From contig CM074129.1 of assembly GCA_037178625.1 (NCBI GenBank), forward strand, positions 124,001-188,000: DNA of 64,000 nt, read 5' to 3'. The first letter of the stretch is position 1. Every line of letters begins with the position of its first letter. The position numbers and the translations under genes were made by a program. This DNA comes from Skeletonema tropicum. Lineage: Eukaryota > Bacillariophyta > Thalassiosirophyceae > Thalassiosirales > Thalassiosiraceae. Positions 41,224-52,324 of the stretch are shown one piece after another. The notes under the pieces are model-generated. The model was not told the DNA's origin, did not search any database, and saw nothing but the letters and a program-made list of their open reading frames with translations.

Positions 41224-43687
41224 TGGGTGGTGACGCTAGTTAAATCTACTAACAAAACTAATTTTGGAAAATCCCCTTGATAATTCTCAGACGGCTTCAG
41301 CATACCCCTGGGACCAATGAACCGCAAAGGGAGCAATTCTAGCACCTCTCCTTACGTAGTAATCAAGATATTCACTTCACTAACAAACCCCTAGTTAAAT
41401 GAGCCATTTATGCCTAAAATGGTCTCTGTAGTGATCAAATCGTCAAATCACTGCCCCAACTCGCAGTCATTGGTCTATTGGGGTCATGTCGTGCCATTCG
41501 TATCGTTGGTTTCATCATCGTCACCGATGTTGATGGTCGTAGGGGCAAAATGGTCGGCTCCTCCAAGGGGCCAAAAATCGGTGAAGTGATTTGGCGCGCC
41601 GGCTCTTTCACCCTCCATCACAAAGAAAAAATACATCATCAAATCCACCATGTTCGGTGTGTAGTTTCACCACGTTCCACATTTCCTCACAACACGTGTG
41701 ATGGCTCTATGGACAGCCCATGATCTCTTCATTCGACGGGTACCGACGTTAGTTCACTCGATATCAGTCGTCTTGGTCGTAATGCCGCTCCAAGTACGGA
41801 CTCGTGCGTATTTCGTAAAAATCACCGATCTTTGATAGAGCAGCGTATCATGTTCCTAAGGGTCTCATAGACCGAGTGATGGCTCATTGGATAGCTCAAA
41901 GACTAGAATCGAGGATCACTGCCATATTTGGGCCGTTATCGACTGTCATAGTCTCGGATTGTCGTAGCTTTTTGGACATGAAATTATTGATTTGGCAATG
42001 ATATCATGCATTTCTTGATAGAACAATACAGGCTTGATTGGTAGTAGACGAGGAGAAAATACTACAACAGCTCCAGGCATCGATGCTTGCATTATATCTA
42101 CAAATATCTACAATATCTACACTGCGTGAGGACTCTAGTCATCATCCTCTTCGTCGTCACTACAGTCATGAAGTCTTCCTCGTAGTATGTATGACATTGT
42201 CTTGAATGTACAAGACAGATACTCAAGGAGATGGATCCAATACAGATGATACGACGAGTATATGATCTCTCTCTCTTTTCACTAAATTGAGTTGGGTTTG
42301 AGTTGTGTCTTTCGCTTCTACAACGCCGTCAATTTTGATATCACATGGGTGACGAAGGCATAGCGTAAATCACTAGCAAATGGTGCTCTACATTGTGGAA
42401 TACATATCCTGATTGGTCATAAGTTGCTCATAAAAGCCGTAGCTTCTGTCGTTCGGCGGCGATTTCACCGAAGTGTCGATGCAGATGTCCATCAGATTCA
42501 GTGACATATCTTATCAGCTCTAGTTGTTTTTTGAGATTGATCTTTGTCTGCCTCTCCCTGAAGCAATAGTACACGGCATCTTGAAGAGCAGCATCTGACG
42601 AGGAGTGCCACCCATGCAAGGAGAAGGTCGATACCCCCATATTTTGTGGCATGGAAGTTTAGTGCGTTTGGAGATGAGTCGAGGATGGCAATCTTCGTCT
42701 TGTCGTAGGGTGAGGGATTTGGTACGAATGCATTGGCTTTCCACGACCCACTTCCACCATTCTTGAGACAATAACCAGACTCACCCACCATTGCCGCCTC
42801 AGAAGTATCATCTGTCTCGGTAATGTTGAGCAGTGTTTACACTCTCTCCTGGTGGATACGCCATTTCGAACATGAGAAGAATTATTCCCTTCCACTTGCG
42901 AGTTGATCTGTGCAATCGCGCGCAGTGTTTCATTAAAGCTGAACAGATGGATGCCCTGCCGATGGCAATCGATGACAATTATGGATCAGAGGAGGCGTGC
43001 AGTGTAGATTTTATCATGGAATAGCGTTACAGCGACGTCGATGGAGGAAATATGAAGCCGAGGCGCGATTGAAGATTGCGATGAAACGATGGGGTGAGTT
43101 TGACCGTTATTACGAGCGAGACTACGAATGCTCTGACGTCGCCACCTTACAATATCTGTCTATTGGGTTGTTGTGAAGGGTATAGCAAGTTGAACGGAGT
43201 GATTTGACCGATTGGTTGCCGAGAACGACTATTCTGAATGTCATCGGCATGTTGGAGGCCGAATTGTGTGATTTGCTAGGTGAACGCTAGTTAAAAATGA
43301 CCAAAAAAATTCAAATCGCACGAATCATACCATCGAGCGCAATGGATGGTTCTCGGTCGCTCGTGCCTTCCCAGCTTACGCATTGTATTCCATCGATATC
43401 TACATTCACTGCTCTATCTCGCAGTGGTAATTGCGTAAGCTGGGAAGGTGTGCCGTACAAGGGAGCACACACTAAAGTCAAGAACACGCTCGATTTTGGA
43501 CGAATGTAACTCGACTCATAGTCGACCAAATAACAAAAGCAACACATCATTCGAATAGTAGAGGAGTAGAGCTTTCTAATGGTAGTCTTACTTTTGTTAT
43601 AGAGTCAATATTCGACTACACTATCCAACTTCTAAATTTTCGATCGAAAATACAAGTACTTAGGCGCGCTACTAGCGTCACCACCCA
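41224..43687 (-). mobile_element. Element E: 2.46-kb TIR DNA transposon, TA target
   Basis: Exact 17-bp inverted ends TGGGTGGTGACGCTAGT (41224) and ACTAGCGTCACCACCCA (to 43687) are flanked by TA (41222-41223, 43688-43689), inside an A element. The interior has only broken coding blocks on the minus strand (about 42428-42895). The 2.46-kb length suggests a once autonomous Tc1/mariner-like element, now decayed. Confidence 0.75.
42428..42895 (-). pseudogene. Decayed ORF of element E
   Basis: Three overlapping minus-strand frames carry successive protein-like blocks: VRNGVSTRRECKHCSTLPRQ, then VGESGYCLKNGGSGSWKANA and AILDSSPNALNFHATKYGG, then SLHGWHSSSDAALQDAVYYC and INLKKQLELIRYVTES. Shifts between frames break the gene. 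A Cys pair (ECKHC) may be a zinc-binding remnant. I cannot assign a transposase family. Confidence 0.35.
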
Positions 43688-44789
43688 TAGCTGTGATAAA
43701 TATCCCGAAGTTATTACCATCGGCTAGTTAGTTGTTCCTAACGGGGATTGCTTGATATCATCATCTGTGAAGAGAAATAATACGCACCATTAAGTGCATA
43801 AAATCATCGTATTACAATCAATTCACCTCTACTTTGGCCATGTCAGGAATGATACACTGAATAATACCCATACATTTCACTCAATACATATACATGACGG
43901 TTTTGGGTCATCTTGAGCTACTTAAAATGATTAATTCCACTCTATTTTATTTTGATGTGCCCTATTTTTGATTGTTATGAACTCAATTCCTTAACATAGT
44001 GTTGGGGGAAGGTATATCGCATTATAAACCAGGAATATCACACCATTTGCCACTTACTATATGGTAGGGACAAAGGGTGACGTTTGGTGACTCCATTGCA
44101 TCGATTGCTGCCCCACACACAGCGGCCAAGTTGGTGATCGGCATGCTCTCCATACACATGTCGCTGCGCAGCGAATACGTGATGTTCTCAATTCTCTGTG
44201 CAATGCAGCGGCCACCAACTCACCATTACTTCGGCATGGGTATATATTATCAGGAATTATTGCGTGGTGGCATCGTATTTGCGTCGGTGCGAATATACGA
44301 GGCCGGTTCTGGTGATGTCGAATGTGTTGAATTTACATGTATTATGTTCACATCATTATACAGCCGTATCCGTTGAGATTCAGGCCCCACCGACCTCAAA
44401 AATGGATTCAGCACAAAATTTTGGGGTAGAGAGTGCGTTGGAGTTGTTGCTATTCTTTATTTCATGGTCGATAATGCCATGTGTTGCACCATGGTGTGGA
44501 TGCTTTTTGTGAGATGTGTGATTTTTGAATCTAAATCACACATAAGCCGCTCGACGACGCCGATGCATCTGATTTGACCCCCCCAACATCTCGGCGTGTG
44601 GATGGAACCTCATCAAGCCAAGTTGCGTATGCACTCCAAACTAACTGAATGGAATAATATTGGTCTTTGAACCGGCAGGATCGACGTAGTATTGGTGTAG
44701 TAATGGCTAACAACGTCAAGCACATTTTTAGCCCCATGTGGGGCTAAAAATTTTGAGACCCATCGCGCGATGGAAGCAAAATCGATTCA

Positions 44790-45510
44790 AAGGCCGAACT
44801 CAGAACAAGAGACTGCCTTATGTACAAGTCAAAAACCATTTTGCGTCCATTCGACCATTTTGCGTCCAATTTTGACTCGCCATTTTTGGTGATCTCCACC
44901 TTGACGAAACGGTGGTCTCCCAAAGAAATAAATTACGCAGTTCTTTAGCATAGTAATAGGAGTAAAATTCTGTATCAGGTTTAGGTTATCACTATGTTAT
45001 AGGCTGTTACAGATGTACGTGCCGAAAATCTCATGGTTCGGCTGACATTTCGGCTGACATTTTGTCTACGGGGGGCTTTTGTACTGCAACCTACGTAGGA
45101 ATTCTGACGGACCATTTTGCGTCCACCACACAAAATCGCATGAAGTTCATCTATGACGTTGAGGTGGTTCTTTATGGTATGATGGTCTGTATAGGCAAAC
45201 TCAAGCCCTTCAGACAGTTTACAAAGGGATTGCGTCTTCGGTGGGTGCCGTGGTAATGAAGGGCAATATGTAATATTGCCCCAAAGAGGCCTGACATTCG
45301 ACAATTTTGGGTGGACGCAAAATGGTTTTTGACTTGTACCCTTCAAAACCGCAACAGATACATAGATGCAGAAAATGCTAAAATGGTGATGCAAACTGTC
45401 TCGGGACTGCTGGGTACCGAATCTTATAAATTTGACATGCAGTCGCCAGTCGCCAGTACATAAGAATTTCAGACAAAAGCATTAAGCATTAGCAAATCAT
45501 ACTCCTTTCC
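44790..45510. other. No gene; short repeat fragments
   Basis: The phrase ACCATTTTGCGTCCA occurs three times between 44838 and 45130 and once inverted near 45315 (TGGACGCAAAATGG), marking a small repeat. TACGTAGGAA is at 45092. The segment near 45335 (CTTCAAAACCGCAACAGATA) is the inverse of 28590, the border of J copy 1. Frames here have no motif. Confidence 0.4.
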
Positions 45511-45511
45511 A

Positions 45512-45529
45512 TCTCTCTAGAGAGAGAGA
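45512..45529 (+). promoter_or_regulatory. CT/GA palindromic promoter element, coiled-coil gene 2
   Basis: TCTCTCTAGAGAGAGAGA lies 54-71 bp upstream of the start at 45583. It is retained in the paralogue in weaker form at 26259-26279. Confidence 0.5.
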
Positions 45530-45582
45530 ACTTATCACATCTCACAATTGTTGTAAGTGTTGCATTCGCATTCGAGATAAAA

Positions 45583-46716
45583 ATGGCAGCCGTAAATGGA
45601 ACCGATGAAGCCAACTCTCCTCCTGTGGTTCTCAGAGACAACCGCACACATGAAGATGACTCAACTATAAGTACTTCAGATGTCAATTGGCCGGAGATTG
45701 ATGGCCATTTAGGAGACCTCGCTCAAATTCATGACCCAGGCTATTATGATTACAAGCTGAGCATGGAGCCGGAGACGGAGCACTCGCCTATCCCGAGTGC
45801 GGTTTCATGCACACAACTTCTTGAAAAGACCAAGACAGAAAATGATGGCCAAGATGTCACAGCAGAATACATCAATGAGATCGTCGAGTTGAAGCTCCAA
45901 TTGGCGAACCATCGGGCAGAGATTGACGAGCTCAAAGCGAGTTTGAATAGATGCATGTTGGATAAGGAGGCACTTTTAGCAGAGAAAAGTACATTAGTCG
46001 ACGAGATTGCTCATTATAGGCAGCCTGGTCTAGACGAATCGGCTAGGCCCGGCCTCGACGGCTCCAGCTGCTCTGCAACTTCTCTCCGCAGCAGCATCCT
46101 CTCAATGGGGCGGAGAAAGGGCGAACGAAAAAATGGGTCGATTAAAATGCTCCTCGACTCCAACTCGCATCTTCTCCTGCACAACTTACAACTTCAGATA
46201 GAAAACAATGCCCTCCGTAAATCACTACAGGCGAATATTTTGGGGAACAGGCAAACACGACGAGAAGATCGAGATACCATGTCCCATGATGTGCAGCAGC
46301 CCCAGAGTGGTCGCAAGGCCTCAATCGGCACCAACATGACAGCCGATGAAACGTTATCGGCATCTTCTCTGATGCCAGAGCATTGGCCTGCTTTGAATGA
46401 TCCTTATCTAGATGGTGTAGGAAGTGATGAGATGTCCTCACATGCTACAACGGGAGCAGGGGTAGGAGGGCATGATGATGAGGGACAGAACAGCATATAT
46501 GATGATGATGTAATGTGGCCTGCACGTGGAACGCATACCGATGATGAGAATGAGAGCCATTATAGCAACGATAGAAGTATTAGTACTACCGAAGAGCAGG
46601 ATTGCAATGACATCAATCTCTTCAGCGGTATTAGAAACTCATGGGCTTTCGGAATAAATTCGTCTCTCATTCAAAGGAGGCGCAGATTTACACTAGGCAA
46701 GCAACATTCAATGTAA
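45583..46716 (+). CDS. Coiled-coil protein 2, unknown function
   Basis: 377 residues from ATG 45583. It aligns along its length with 25152-26207: the same N-terminus (MAAVNGTDEANSPPVVLRDN), the same coiled-coil at about 92-150 (EIVELKLQLANHRAEIDELK), a second helix at about 200-225 and an acidic C-terminal third. Relative to copy 1 it has an added segment after the second helix (TRREDRDTMSHDVQQPQSGR) and a different tail (SLIQRRRRFTLGKQHSM) created by a 2-nt frame difference. Similarity continues into 5' and 3' flanks, so a segmental inverted duplication is clear. No enzyme motif; likely soluble and oligomeric. Confidence 0.75.
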   Translation: MAAVNGTDEANSPPVVLRDNRTHEDDSTISTSDVNWPEIDGHLGDLAQIHDPGYYDYKLSMEPETEHSPIPSAVSCTQLLEKTKTENDGQDVTAEYINEIVELKLQLANHRAEIDELKASLNRCMLDKEALLAEKSTLVDEIAHYRQPGLDESARPGLDGSSCSATSLRSSILSMGRRKGERKNGSIKMLLDSNSHLLLHNLQLQIENNALRKSLQANILGNRQTRREDRDTMSHDVQQPQSGRKASIGTNMTADETLSASSLMPEHWPALNDPYLDGVGSDEMSSHATTGAGVGGHDDEGQNSIYDDDVMWPARGTHTDDENESHYSNDRSISTTEEQDCNDINLFSGIRNSWAFGINSSLIQRRRRFTLGKQHSM

Positions 46717-49142
46717 TTAGACTAGCGAACTAGAGTCAATTTATATGTGAAAATCTAAACAAATGAGATGTACACTGAATGTTTGAGCATTTTGAAATAA
46801 GTATATATGTAATGCATCCGTTCTCATTGAATATTTGATGGGAGATCTATCAACAAGGCTAGGTATATAAAGTTGTCACCGGTTAAGGCTCATTCTCTAT
46901 ATTTGTCTCGCGGCCCTAAGCACCCTTCGGCACTACACTCGCAGACTTCAGACTTCCCTTTCATTCTGAATCTACACGAGCCTTCTTGCACCTGGACACG
47001 TGGAACCTGGAACCCTATTCACAGGTACGGTACTCCTATCCAGGGTACCCATCGACTGCTACAGCTGATCGTGCGTGAGATCGCTCCAAGGTGATGAGAC
47101 CACATTCAAAGGAATGTCATTGACAATGGACAACAACTTAAGTACAACAACCATAGCCGAAAGCTCCTATGACATCGTCTCCATCAGTAATAGCAGCCTT
47201 GACGACGTCACCGATGGCTTGGAGAGTTTTGGACTTCATCATTCCAGAACTTTAGAGTTGTAGCCTTGCTTCCCGTTCCAACTATGCTAAGTAAGTTACC
47301 CACCCTCGATGTCAACACATATCCAACTTTAGCAAGTTGAGTACCTTGGAAGTTTCAAGCGCTCCATTGATATCCTGCCCTCTTTGAGTTTCCACTCCTT
47401 GTGAAACTTACTTGTCATGGGAAATCTCAATCTGAAGTGGGATCTGATACTTGTGTTCTGGCATTCCTAGAGCCTCGCCGAAATTCTTCAGAATTTGATC
47501 TGGAATGATGCACCCGACCGTCTGTAAGGCTTGAGTTGCAAATCTCAGAGCATTGTCGAGGTGCCTAGTTTCATATGCACTCAACCCATCGCCTTCTAGC
47601 AACGCAAGCCAAAGCTCTTGGAGCCGTACCATGATTTCCTCGGTGTACATGCCGGTTGGTCGCTCTCGAGAGATTCAGCTAATTGGTACGATAGTCTAAA
47701 CGTCCCGTTTGACTTCTGGTGCTGATTCAAGTGGGATCCCTCGCCTTGGGTAGGGCTCTATAGTTGAAGAGTGAGATCAACTGTTGGTTGGATCAGGAAC
47801 CAACCAGTGAAGAAAACATTGTCCAAGAAGCTTTTACTCCAATTTTGCAGCATCGATATAGTCTAGTCTACAAAGGGTATTACTAGCCGCACTCTGAACA
47901 AGAACAAGAACATCCTCTCTGCGACTCGTATTGAGCCGCCATGGAGCGTGAGAATGAGCGTGAGCTTTCCGTGTGTGAAAGTCCTGATGTCAGAGAAGAA
48001 ACTTACTGATGTGATAGCTGATCTGATGGGGGGGGGCGCATTATCTGAAGCCACATGTAGATGGATGCACGCTGATCCTAAGGAGAGCACATTGTATTTA
48101 CAAGATTATAATTGATATGTCTCGATTTACCCAGTACTACAAAAGATCTCTTCCAAGCATGTCGTCAATCTTCTTATCTCCTATTCACTGTTATGATGCC
48201 CTGAGTCGTTTTCATGCAGACATTAAACTTTGTCTTTTGCGCAAATCACCATAAATTGCCGTTAAGTCGTGTCCCTCCTTATCAACCACTTTTATTGTTA
48301 CAATCCAATTATACCGGAGGAGGAATGATGTCCAAGTTGTATATACCATCCTTCCACTAAAATGGAGCAGTCGAGAGATACAGATTATTGTCCTCTCACT
48401 CACCCTCTCTTTTTTCCAAAATGATTCATAATAATAATTAGATACATGTCACTTCAACAGCCGATTCATCTTTCTCAGAAGATTCATCCACATTCGACTC
48501 TACAACATCCAAGCTATATCATGAGAGATGACCACAACCGTCCACCTCGAATGAAGTATCATTATTATCCGGAGGTGGGAGTGGGAGTGGGAGTGGGAGG
48601 ACATTGGCCACATTGGACAATTCTACTTGCAGAATGTGAGTCATACTTGGACTTGGACATTTTTTGGTAGTAGGTCCTCTAGCAGAGGTTGTGTTATCAA
48701 TTAGTAGTGTGGTGTCGGTCCCTGCCTTGCTGAGACTGCACCCATCGTAGTCTTGATGTTGTAAGTTTGTTTCGGCGGCGGTGGTTCGTACATCTTCGAT
48801 GCCCATTGTGCTGATGCGGATGAGTTTGTTCGGCATGAATGGTGATGGAAGTGTAAGTGTAAGTGTGCACGTGATACAATAACGATTGAACCTGATTATT
48901 TAGTATCTGCTTGTCATATGACGGCATAAAAGAAATGATGAGCAAATGATGATGATAAAAACGATGTTGTGCAGAAAATAATGAGACGGCCAAGACCAAG
49001 ACCAAGAGCAAAGATGATACTACTTATAGACATTAGTAGAAGTAGAACAAACAACATGAATCGCTGATTCAATAGTCGACTTACTGCTGTGAGACTTCAT
49101 GTTCATGGTGAAGGCCGTGTCCTCTCGCGGAAGCGTCACTCT
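46717..49142. other. Intergenic; 3' flank of coiled-coil gene 2, then no clear gene
   Basis: To about 46960 the sequence mirrors the flank of coiled-coil gene 1. Beyond that are only short frames. The most protein-like is 47408-47650 (listed). A GGGAGT microsatellite lies at about 48571-48600. Frames at 48519-49011 overlap each other and are not called. Confidence 0.35.
47408..47650 (-). CDS. Small ORF, unrecognised
   Basis: 80 residues from ATG 47650, with amphipathic helices (EEIMVRLQELWLALLEGDGL, HLDNALRFATQALQTVGCII) and a charged end. No domain, paralogue or context supports it beyond composition. Confidence 0.22.
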   Translation of the reverse strand: MYTEEIMVRLQELWLALLEGDGLSAYETRHLDNALRFATQALQTVGCIIPDQILKNFGEALGMPEHKYQIPLQIEISHDK

Positions 49143-49165
49143 ACTCTCTCTAGAGATAGAGAGAG
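49143..49165 (+). promoter_or_regulatory. CT/GA palindrome upstream of BspA-LRR gene 2
   Basis: CTCTCTCTAGAGATAGAGAG, about 350 bp upstream of the start. It is farther from the start than in the other genes, so the link is weaker. Confidence 0.3.
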
Positions 49166-49321
49166 CTGGTAGCTGGTAAGCTTATTGTTTCATGAATATG
49201 CGAACTGGTAGATTCAAAATGAGAAATGAAAGCATTCAAAATTCAAAATGACAAATATTTCGCATTTACTGTACTGTCTCACTAGCTTTCTTTGGCAGCA
49301 GCAGATAGAGTTGCCCAACTC

Positions 49322-49364
49322 ACTCCGCCCGCCCGCCGCCCGCCGCCCGCCGCCCGCCCGCCAC
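49322..49364. repeat. GCCCGCC minisatellite in the LRR gene 2 upstream region
   Basis: An almost pure G/C array of GCCCGCC and GCCGCCC units, 150 bp upstream of the LRR gene 2 start, in otherwise AT-richer DNA. Confidence 0.7.
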
Positions 49365-49513
49365 CACCTTCCACGCACCATGAACCATGAAGTCTTCGGC
49401 TAAATAGCAGTAGCACGGCATGCAACTATGAGTACCTAAGCAGAGAGGAGGCCATCTCGTACCGCCGCGTACTACAGCTCTATCAAGAAGGAAGGAAGTG
49501 AAATAATAACACC

Positions 49514-50503
49514 ATGGCGGAGGCACAGCGAGATGATGATGATGATGAGATTTTTGTCTACATGGGCGCCAATCAAGTTGTGCCCGATCGTGTCAGACGT
49601 GCCAGAATCCATAGATCCGTCAAAATTATTCCTGCACGAGCATTCAAACAACGTTATGATCTCATTTATGTGGAGTTTCACGATGAGATCGAAATTATTG
49701 AGGAGGAAGTGTTCTGCGGATGCCTCTCGTTGAGGGGATGCATTAAATTGCTGGGCGTCAAGATCATCAAAGACTCAGCATTCCATGGTACCGCTTTAAC
49801 AGATGTAGAATTTGGTGACAGGCTGGAAACGATTGAGGACAATGCCTTCTTTTGCACCAAGTTGAAAAATGTCCGAATGCCCTCTGTGAGGACCATTGGA
49901 AAGATGGTATTCCGCTGGTGCGAAGAGTTATCTGATGTGGAATGCGGTGAAGATCTTGAAGCAATAAAGGAAGACGCATTCCAAACCTGCCGTAAGTTCG
50001 AACGAATCGCCTTGCCATTGAAAGATGATATGATCGAAGATGGTGCATTCAACAACTGTCCGAATTTATCAACAGTGGATCTAGTTGGGGGGATCCATGG
50101 TACAGTTGCCTCGTTGCATATGGAGAGCTGGAGAAATGAAATGAAGGTAGGAATCGATCGAATCAATCAAGATCTCCTCAATGTCCGGGGTGGAAGTTGC
50201 CTTTTCCATCAGGAGGGATCAGGAGAGAAAACTCAAGCTATACAGCAATGGATCAGGTCAGTCATCCGACGATTGGAATACTACAAAGCTGTACACAAAG
50301 TACTATTGAAGGAGGCCACCACACTACTTGAACTTGCTCTGTGGAAGGCCAAGATTGACGATGAGAATGAGAAAGAATCTGTCGAAGGGACGAAAGCAAT
50401 GAAAATAAAGCTCGATGCTCAATGTGAGAGGAATAACCTTCGTATCACATCTAGTGCGGGTATCATTATCAAGAATGTTCTCCCCTTTCTGGAGTTGAAC
50501 TGA
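49514..50503 (+). CDS. BspA-like leucine-rich-repeat protein 2
   Basis: 329 residues from ATG 49514 in an ACCATGG context. Paralogue of 30459-31412 in the same orientation, with the same head (DEIFVYMGANQVVPDRV), about seven LRR_5 repeats at roughly residues 37-215 (KIIPARAFKQRYDLIYVEFH, AFHGTALTDVEFGDRLETIE) and the same helical tail (SWRNEMKVGIDRINQDLLNV, EATTLLELALWKAKI, ITSSAGIIIKNVLPFLELN). It differs by an insertion near residue 230 (GGSCLFHQEGSGEKTQ) and scattered substitutions concentrated in repeats. Probably intracellular; function unknown. Duplicate of gene 1 but without the MFS neighbour. Confidence 0.87.
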   Translation: MAEAQRDDDDDEIFVYMGANQVVPDRVRRARIHRSVKIIPARAFKQRYDLIYVEFHDEIEIIEEEVFCGCLSLRGCIKLLGVKIIKDSAFHGTALTDVEFGDRLETIEDNAFFCTKLKNVRMPSVRTIGKMVFRWCEELSDVECGEDLEAIKEDAFQTCRKFERIALPLKDDMIEDGAFNNCPNLSTVDLVGGIHGTVASLHMESWRNEMKVGIDRINQDLLNVRGGSCLFHQEGSGEKTQAIQQWIRSVIRRLEYYKAVHKVLLKEATTLLELALWKAKIDDENEKESVEGTKAMKIKLDAQCERNNLRITSSAGIIIKNVLPFLELN

Positions 50504-51400
50504 GATGAAGATGTGAAGGCTGAAGTATTGCATAAATCGATGTACCACAGCACACATGAGCACAGGCAATGCAGCTAACAGGAAATTGTATGGCAGAGGG
50601 ATTGCCTTTCACCAACACTAATAGTTTGATTGAGCCAAGTACAAGTCTGACAACATTATTTTGAAGCGTATGTAAAGTCTGACTTGTATGTCTTCTTGAT
50701 CAGACGTATGTCTAGAAGAAATTAGACAGTGATCGCATATAATCTTCTCTGGAGCGTATACCTTACTAGCTGACTAACATGATGATAATGCATACATGCT
50801 GTCATTGTCGATCCACCCTATGGGAGCGAGAGGCACAACAATGTTCGTACAGGCAGCCTGGCTGAGAGAAGATTCGATGGCTATCAAGGGGGAGGAAGAG
50901 AGATTTCCTTTCGGGGGGAAGGGTTGATCATCTTGATCTTGATAAGTAAGTACTTGCCAGTACAGGGCGAATTCGTAGATAACGATGTCAATAGGCTACT
51001 TAGCTAGGGCACATTTGTGGTAGAGCATCGAGGATCAAAGGAGCATCCTTCCTCTAGGGATCTAAGTGCAACCCGAAAGTGTACGATTTCAGTGAAAAAG
51101 AAAGAGTCGTTCGACAGAGATGTGGAATACAACAACGACACGGACAGCTCATATAGAGACAATTGCGAAGTAGAGCACGAGGAAATTCGCTGCAACTTCT
51201 ACTTATGATGAGATGATAAGAAAATGACGCCAATCTGGGTGCGTGAAATGTTTACTCGTGTGATGTGAAACAGATAATAATATGTTACATTTTCAACACT
51301 TGAAATTTACTTCACATTCACATACATTGAAATCTTCTTGCACGACCCTAGAGAGACAACTTCTTGACAGATAATAAGTGCCCTGTTTTTGGACTGGGCT
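50504..51400. other. No supported gene
   Basis: 3' flank of LRR gene 2. Frames at 51004-51208 overlap on both strands without motifs. Confidence 0.35.
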
Positions 51401-51462
51401 CGTAAATGAGAATTGAACTCAATAATGACAAGTCTCCTCTTCCGAGCTAGTTGTGCGGAGGC

Positions 51463-52227
51463 TTACTTTCTCTCCTCAAATTTAAGTTCTCGAGATGCCC
51501 TCTTCCTTCCAGAGTCATACAGAAGAGGAACAAATCCACTGATAGTTTGACGTGAATCCATTGTTTCTGGATCTTGATCAATATGATGAAAAGTACTGCC
51601 GTTAAGACGCCTCATTTTCAAGCGAATCAGAGGTACAGGAGCAGGAGGCATCACCGTTTCGAAGTTTCTGGCGAATGACCTGGAATTGAGTGAAAGCAAG
51701 GGAGCGTCGATATTTGCTGTACTAATCAGATGAGAGTGAGAGTGTCGAAGAGATACGGATTCGGGTGGAGATTGACATAGCATAGGCATAGATAAACCTG
51801 CAGATCGAGGCTCGTTGGTGATTTTAGCTAAGTCACCGCTTGCTTTCTGGGGTCGCTTCGGAGTTGTGACAAACTTTTCGCTCTGGACATCTTCGGGCGG
51901 TGGTGATGGATAGCGTGGAGGTCGACTGCTGTTCTTTTGAGAAATAGCTAGTGGTGTCTTCTCATTGTCAGGTACTCTCGCGTGGGCGTGGGCACCCATT
52001 GCCATTAGATCCACATATTTCTTGGTCAGATTAAGATCATTCGTCACGGCATCAACGGCACGTGGGGAGCGAAGATGCAAGAAGTTAGTGATGCGGATGC
52101 AGCATACATCTTCATTTGGAACTGTCACTGTCGACTCTGAAGATGAAGACGATGTATCGCTTGAATTTGACTTCATTGCCGGAGAATCGTTCATTAAAGA
52201 GGGAAGAGGCGGTTGTTCTTCTGCCAT
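51463..52227 (-). CDS. Ser/Pro-rich protein, copy 1, unknown
   Basis: 254 residues from ATG 52227. An acidic Ser run at about 15-35 is followed by DVCCIRITNFLHLRSPRAVD and VTNDLNLTKKYVDLMAMGAH, the most ordered part. Then comes a disordered Pro/Ser-rich stretch, HSHSHLISTANIDAPLLSLN, and a basic end (PLIRLKMRRLNG, GRKRASRELKFEERK). No known domain; intrinsically disordered, perhaps a regulatory or nuclear protein given the basic C-terminus. It forms an inverted paralogue pair with 58205-58984, and similarity extends about 60 bp upstream and 100 bp downstream of both. Confidence 0.6.
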   Translation of the reverse strand: MAEEQPPLPSLMNDSPAMKSNSSDTSSSSSESTVTVPNEDVCCIRITNFLHLRSPRAVDAVTNDLNLTKKYVDLMAMGAHAHARVPDNEKTPLAISQKNSSRPPRYPSPPPEDVQSEKFVTTPKRPQKASGDLAKITNEPRSAGLSMPMLCQSPPESVSLRHSHSHLISTANIDAPLLSLNSRSFARNFETVMPPAPVPLIRLKMRRLNGSTFHHIDQDPETMDSRQTISGFVPLLYDSGRKRASRELKFEERK

Positions 52228-52305
52228 ACTTAATCATTCCTATTTATGCAATTAGTTACTATTTGCAGTAGCAGTACTCAGCCTCTCTAGCAAATTGGAA
52301 GATCT

Positions 52306-52324
52306 ATCTCTCTCTAGAGAGGAG
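52306..52324 (-). promoter_or_regulatory. CT/GA palindromic promoter element upstream of 52.2-kb gene
   Basis: ATCTCTCTCTAGAGAGGAG lies 79-97 bp upstream of the start at 52227. It is absent from the corresponding place in the paralogue at 58205. Confidence 0.45.

Larger units (their letters stand above)
41013..44789 (+). mobile_element. A-family element copy 3, split by element E
   Basis: The blocks 41013-41223 and 43688-44789 are nearly identical to parts of A copy 1, with AGCCCCAATTGGGGCT near 41042 and AGCCCCATGTGGGGCT near 44730. Both extreme ends are missing. Element E (41224-43687) is inserted between the blocks. The high similarity to copy 1 indicates recent amplification. Confidence 0.75.
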
